Of a DNA stretch of 64,000 nt, positions 61,615-64,000 are shown one piece after another. The position numbers and the translations under genes are program-made. Positions within the stretch are counted from its first letter, which is position 1, and each line of letters opens with the position of its first letter. Source of the stretch: Pseudomonas sp. 7SR1 (lineage in GTDB: Bacteria; Pseudomonadota; Gammaproteobacteria; Pseudomonadales; Pseudomonadaceae); the NCBI RefSeq assembly GCF_900156465.1, contig NZ_LT707064.1:5719001-5783000 (forward strand). The letters run 5' to 3'. A model generated the notes under the pieces. That model was given only the letters and a program-made list of their open reading frames with translations, was not told the origin of the DNA and ran no database searches.

Positions 61615-63309
61615 TCAGAAGCCCATGCTCAGGTGTTCGGCAATCGGGCCCAGGGCCAGGGTCGGCAGGAAGCTCAGGCCGCCTACCAGCAGGATGGTCA
61701 CGGTCAACAGGGTCACGAACAGCGGCCCGTGGGTGGGGAAGCTGTTCTGCCCGACCGGCGCGGTCTTCTTGAGCGCCAGGCTGCCAGCCAACGCCAGTAC
61801 CGGCAGGATGTAGCCGAAACGACCAATCAACATGCCCAGGCCCAGCATCAGGTTGTGAAACGGCGTATTGGCGCCGAAACCGGCGAATGCCGAACCGTTG
61901 TTCGCCCCTGCCGAGGTATAGGCGTACAGCAATTGGCTGAAACCGTGGGCGCCAGGGTTGCTCACTGCGGCTGATGGTCCCGGCAGGCTCGCGGCGACAG
62001 CACCGAGCACCAGGACACTGACGGGCATGACCAGCAAGGTCACCACCAGCAACTGCACTTCCCTGGCACCGAGTTTCTTGCCCAGGTATTCAGGCGTCCG
62101 ACCGATCATCAGGCCTGCCAGGAACACCGCGATCAGCACGTTCAACAGCATCCCGTAGAGTCCGGCACCCACGCCGCCGAAGATCACCTCTCCCACCATC
62201 ATGTTCACCAGCGCGACCATGCCGCTGAGAGGGTTGAGGCTGTCATGCATGGCATTGACCGAGCCGTTGGAGGCCGCCGTGGTGGTCACCGACCACAGCA
62301 CCGTCGCGGTGGTGCCCAAGCGCGCCTCCTTGCCCTCCTGTGGCGCGACCTGCTCCACGGCGGCGTCAGCCAGTGCCGGGTTGGGCTGGTATTCAGCCCA
62401 CAGCGAGGTAGCACCGCCCATCAGGAACAGCACGAGCATGCAGGCGATGATCGCCCGGCTCTGACGCAGGTCCTTGACGTAGTGGCCGAAGGTAAACACC
62501 AGCGCGGCGGGGATCAGGATGATCGACGCGACTTCGAACAGGTTGCTCCAGGCCGTCGGGTTTTCGAACGGATGCGCCGAGTTGACACCAAAGAACCCGC
62601 CACCGTTGGTACCAAGTTGCTTGATCGCGATCTGGCTGGCCGCCGGCCCCAGGGGGATCACCTGGTCCGCGCCCTGCACCGTCACGGCGTGGACGTAATG
62701 CGCGAAGGTCTGCGGCACGCCCTGCCATACCAGGAACAAGGCCAGTAACAGACACAACGGCAAGAGCCCGTAGAGAGTGGCACGGGTCATGTCGACCCAG
62801 AAATTACCCAGCGTCGAGGCGGACCGGCGCCCGATGCCACGACACAGTGCCACCAGCACCGCCAGGCCGGTGGCGGCGCTGACGAAATTTTGCACGGTCA
62901 GGCCGGCCATCTGGCTCAAATAGCTCAGGGATGCCTCGCCGCTGTAGGACTGCCAATTGGTATTGGTCATGAAGCTGACGGCCGTGTTGAAGGCCTGGGT
63001 CCACTCCATGCCGGGCAATTGCTCGGGGTTGAGGGGCAGGTAACCCTGTAGCAGCAGGATCGCGAACAGCAACACGAACCCCGCCAGGTTGAAGGCAAGC
63101 AAGGCCAGGGTGTATTTCTGCCAGCTCTGCTCGGTGCCGGGGTCGACTCCGGCCAGGCGATAACAGCCGCGCTCTACCGGGCCGAGAACGGGTGACAGCC
63201 AGGTCCGCTGCCCCTCCATCACTCGATAGTAGAACCGCCCCAGGAACGGTGCCGGAATCAGCACCAGCGCGAAAAAGGCAAGCATCAATCCGTAGTCATA
63301 ACCGTGCAT
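61615..63309 (-). CDS. kdpA: KdpA, potassium-binding channel-like subunit
   Basis: A 564-residue membrane protein with about ten transmembrane helices and four pore-loop repeats, including [32 protein letters not shown] and [16 protein letters not shown]. These carry the potassium selectivity glycines. The true start is [10 protein letters not shown] at 63309; the open frame runs further upstream through kdpF in another frame. It lies 8 bp downstream of kdpF. It forms the high-affinity potassium uptake path of KdpFABC. Confidence 0.96.
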   Translation of the reverse strand: MHGYDYGLMLAFFALVLIPAPFLGRFYYRVMEGQRTWLSPVLGPVERGCYRLAGVDPGTEQSWQKYTLALLAFNLAGFVLLFAILLLQGYLPLNPEQLPGMEWTQAFNTAVSFMTNTNWQSYSGEASLSYLSQMAGLTVQNFVSAATGLAVLVALCRGIGRRSASTLGNFWVDMTRATLYGLLPLCLLLALFLVWQGVPQTFAHYVHAVTVQGADQVIPLGPAASQIAIKQLGTNGGGFFGVNSAHPFENPTAWSNLFEVASIILIPAALVFTFGHYVKDLRQSRAIIACMLVLFLMGGATSLWAEYQPNPALADAAVEQVAPQEGKEARLGTTATVLWSVTTTAASNGSVNAMHDSLNPLSGMVALVNMMVGEVIFGGVGAGLYGMLLNVLIAVFLAGLMIGRTPEYLGKKLGAREVQLLVVTLLVMPVSVLVLGAVAASLPGPSAAVSNPGAHGFSQLLYAYTSAGANNGSAFAGFGANTPFHNLMLGLGMLIGRFGYILPVLALAGSLALKKTAPVGQNSFPTHGPLFVTLLTVTILLVGGLSFLPTLALGPIAEHLSMGF

Positions 63310-63317
63310 GGCTGCTC

Positions 63318-63407
63318 CTAGCTCCGATCTGCGCGCAACAGCGCAACCAGCAGATAAATGAACAGCGCCACTGCCAGGAGCAGTGACACCCCGTCCAGAA
63401 CACTCAT
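63318..63407 (-). CDS. kdpF: KdpF, small accessory subunit
   Basis: A 29-residue peptide, [16 protein letters not shown] at its start and RADRS at its end, forming a single transmembrane helix. This is the size, sequence type and position of KdpF, which stabilises the Kdp complex. GGAG lies 7 nt before the ATG at 63407, and the TAG stop is at 63318-63320, 8 bp before kdpA. It is easy to miss because of its length, but its place at the head of kdpFABC makes the call firm. Confidence 0.9.
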   Translation of the reverse strand: MSVLDGVSLLLAVALFIYLLVALLRADRS

Positions 63408-63766
63408 GGGATTTCTCCGTGTTACGGCGTCGTGCCGTGATGGAGTCATTGTCTGCAGGGTGGCTGTAAAGGAACGAGATCGAGGGTGGGGTTGGGGGAT
63501 AAAGAATTTGTAAAGATCGGGACTTGTGGAGAGTCATGGAGCGCGTTCGTAACCAGGCTTGCCATACGTGGGGACCCCGAACCTGCCCGCGAAGAGGTCC
63601 GCCCAGGCACCGACGCTCCTAACTGGGGCACAAAAACAGGTAATCCGGCGGCTAACATCCCCGATACGACACGATTTCCCTCATTACGACCGGCCGAACC
63701 ATACTGGCACGCCCACTGCACTGCCCCATCCCAGCGCTTTTGCTACTGATCGAGGGGGAGCCACCG
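63408..63766. other. Divergent kdp / permease intergenic region
   Basis: 359 bp without a gene. The left part carries the kdp promoter and the phased TTTAYM repeats at 63465-63514. A REP-like CCTGCCCGCGAAG fragment lies near 63583-63595. The right part must carry the promoter of the ethanolamine-permease-like gene, which I could not resolve. Confidence 0.5.
63465..63514 (-). promoter_or_regulatory. Candidate KdpE binding sites upstream of kdpF
   Basis: On the minus strand three related hexamers occur: TTTACA (63514-63509), TTTATC (63503-63498) and TTTACA (63470-63465). Start-to-start distances are 11 and 33 bp, so all lie on one helix face, as expected for OmpR-family direct repeats. The last lies 58 bp before the kdpF start. 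Confidence 0.5.
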
Positions 63767-64000
63767 ATGAACACACAACTCAAACCCACCCTGGGCACCC
63801 TGCATCTATGGGGCATTGCCGTCGGGCTGGTGATTTCGGGCGAGTATTTTGGCTGGAGCTATGGCTGGGGCGTCGCCGGTACACTGGGTTTCCTGGTGAC
63901 CTCATTCATGGTCGCGGCCATGTACACCTGTTTCATCTTCAGTTTCACCGAACTGACCACCGCCATCCCCCATGCTGGCGGTCCGTTCGCCTACAGCCGC
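63767..64000 (+). CDS. Ethanolamine permease-like APC transporter, 5' part only
   Basis: The first 78 codons of an amino acid-polyamine-organocation (APC) superfamily permease; the window ends inside the gene. The sequence starts MNTQLKPTLGTLHLWGIAVG. It continues with SGEYFGWSYGW, typical of ethanolamine permeases, and covers the first two transmembrane helices (about 12-32 and 38-62). ELTTAIPHAGGPFAYSR matches the conserved APC loop. GAGGGGGAG lies 7 nt before the ATG. No ethanolamine ammonia-lyase genes are visible because the sequence stops. Confidence 0.8.
   Translation, partial: MNTQLKPTLGTLHLWGIAVGLVISGEYFGWSYGWGVAGTLGFLVTSFMVAAMYTCFIFSFTELTTAIPHAGGPFAYSR

Overview
The window is chromosomal DNA from a Pseudomonas of the P. 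fluorescens group. The evidence is the high GC content with strong GC3 codon use, oprI, a SagS/OspR/Gpx cluster, ohrR-ohr-efp-earP, EF-P carrying arginine at position 32, a class II DAHP synthase, tpm, a kdpFABC-DE locus, and scattered REP/REPIN-type intergenic palindromes. I see no rRNA, tRNA, CRISPR array, insertion sequence, integrase or prophage. Almost all of it reads as core or soft-core chromosome.

Layout. 0.3-2.7 kb: a three-gene overlapping cluster of small membrane proteins (DUF883, YqjE-like holin, YqjK-position protein), then a dGTPase. 3.0-10.3 kb: a signalling module made of a LuxR-type response regulator, a BvgS/EvgS-type unorthodox kinase with two periplasmic solute-binding domains, and a membrane HD-GYP protein. 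10.4-15.7 kb: the methionine-sulfoxide/peroxide repair set fRMsr, DUF815 ATPase, SagS-like hybrid kinase, OspR-like regulator, glutathione peroxidase and MsrB. 15.9-22.9 kb: AlaA-type aminotransferase, HtpX, TPMT, a LigB-type dioxygenase, a DEAD-box helicase and a spermidine-synthase-like protein. 23-30 kb: class II DAHP synthase, YcaQ-type glycosylase, DUF1127 protein, LysR regulator, TauE/SafE exporter, ohrR, ohr and a secreted hydrolase.

30.3-32.1 kb: earP-efp, the rhamnosyltransferase and its EF-P substrate. 32.2-38.4 kb: a block with a GreA/B-like protein, CysB, a universal stress protein, a 5'-nucleotidase, a PanE-like reductase, class I DAHP synthase and a small GNAT. 39-45.2 kb: OprI, an L,D-transpeptidase, TesA, a YbbA/YbbP ABC pair and GreB. 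45.3-49.8 kb: a PI-PLC-domain protein (accessory-looking), a short unknown protein, DoxX, an MltF-like transglycosylase and TatD. 49.9-55.4 kb: a chemoreceptor, an Mpo1-like protein, a thioesterase, a CHAD protein, a lipoprotein and a patatin-like phospholipase. 55.4-63.4 kb: kdpE, kdpD, kdpC, kdpB, kdpA and the tiny kdpF on the minus strand. The window ends inside an ethanolamine-permease-like gene.

How the genes work together. About 19 kb (10.4-29.2 kb) is rich in thiol-based oxidant defence. Two OhrR-family regulators (C16/C126 and C21/C123) each lie beside a peroxidase gene, and each peroxidase promoter carries a different long perfect palindrome. The strongest candidates for follow-up are this dual-regulator circuit, the HD-GYP protein with a large insertion between its HD and GYP motifs and its link to the BvgAS-type system, the signal-less PI-PLC protein, a terminator-like hairpin in the msrB leader, and 11-bp-phased TTTAYM repeats upstream of kdpF. 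All identifications come from reading the sequence and from memory of the families. No database search was run.
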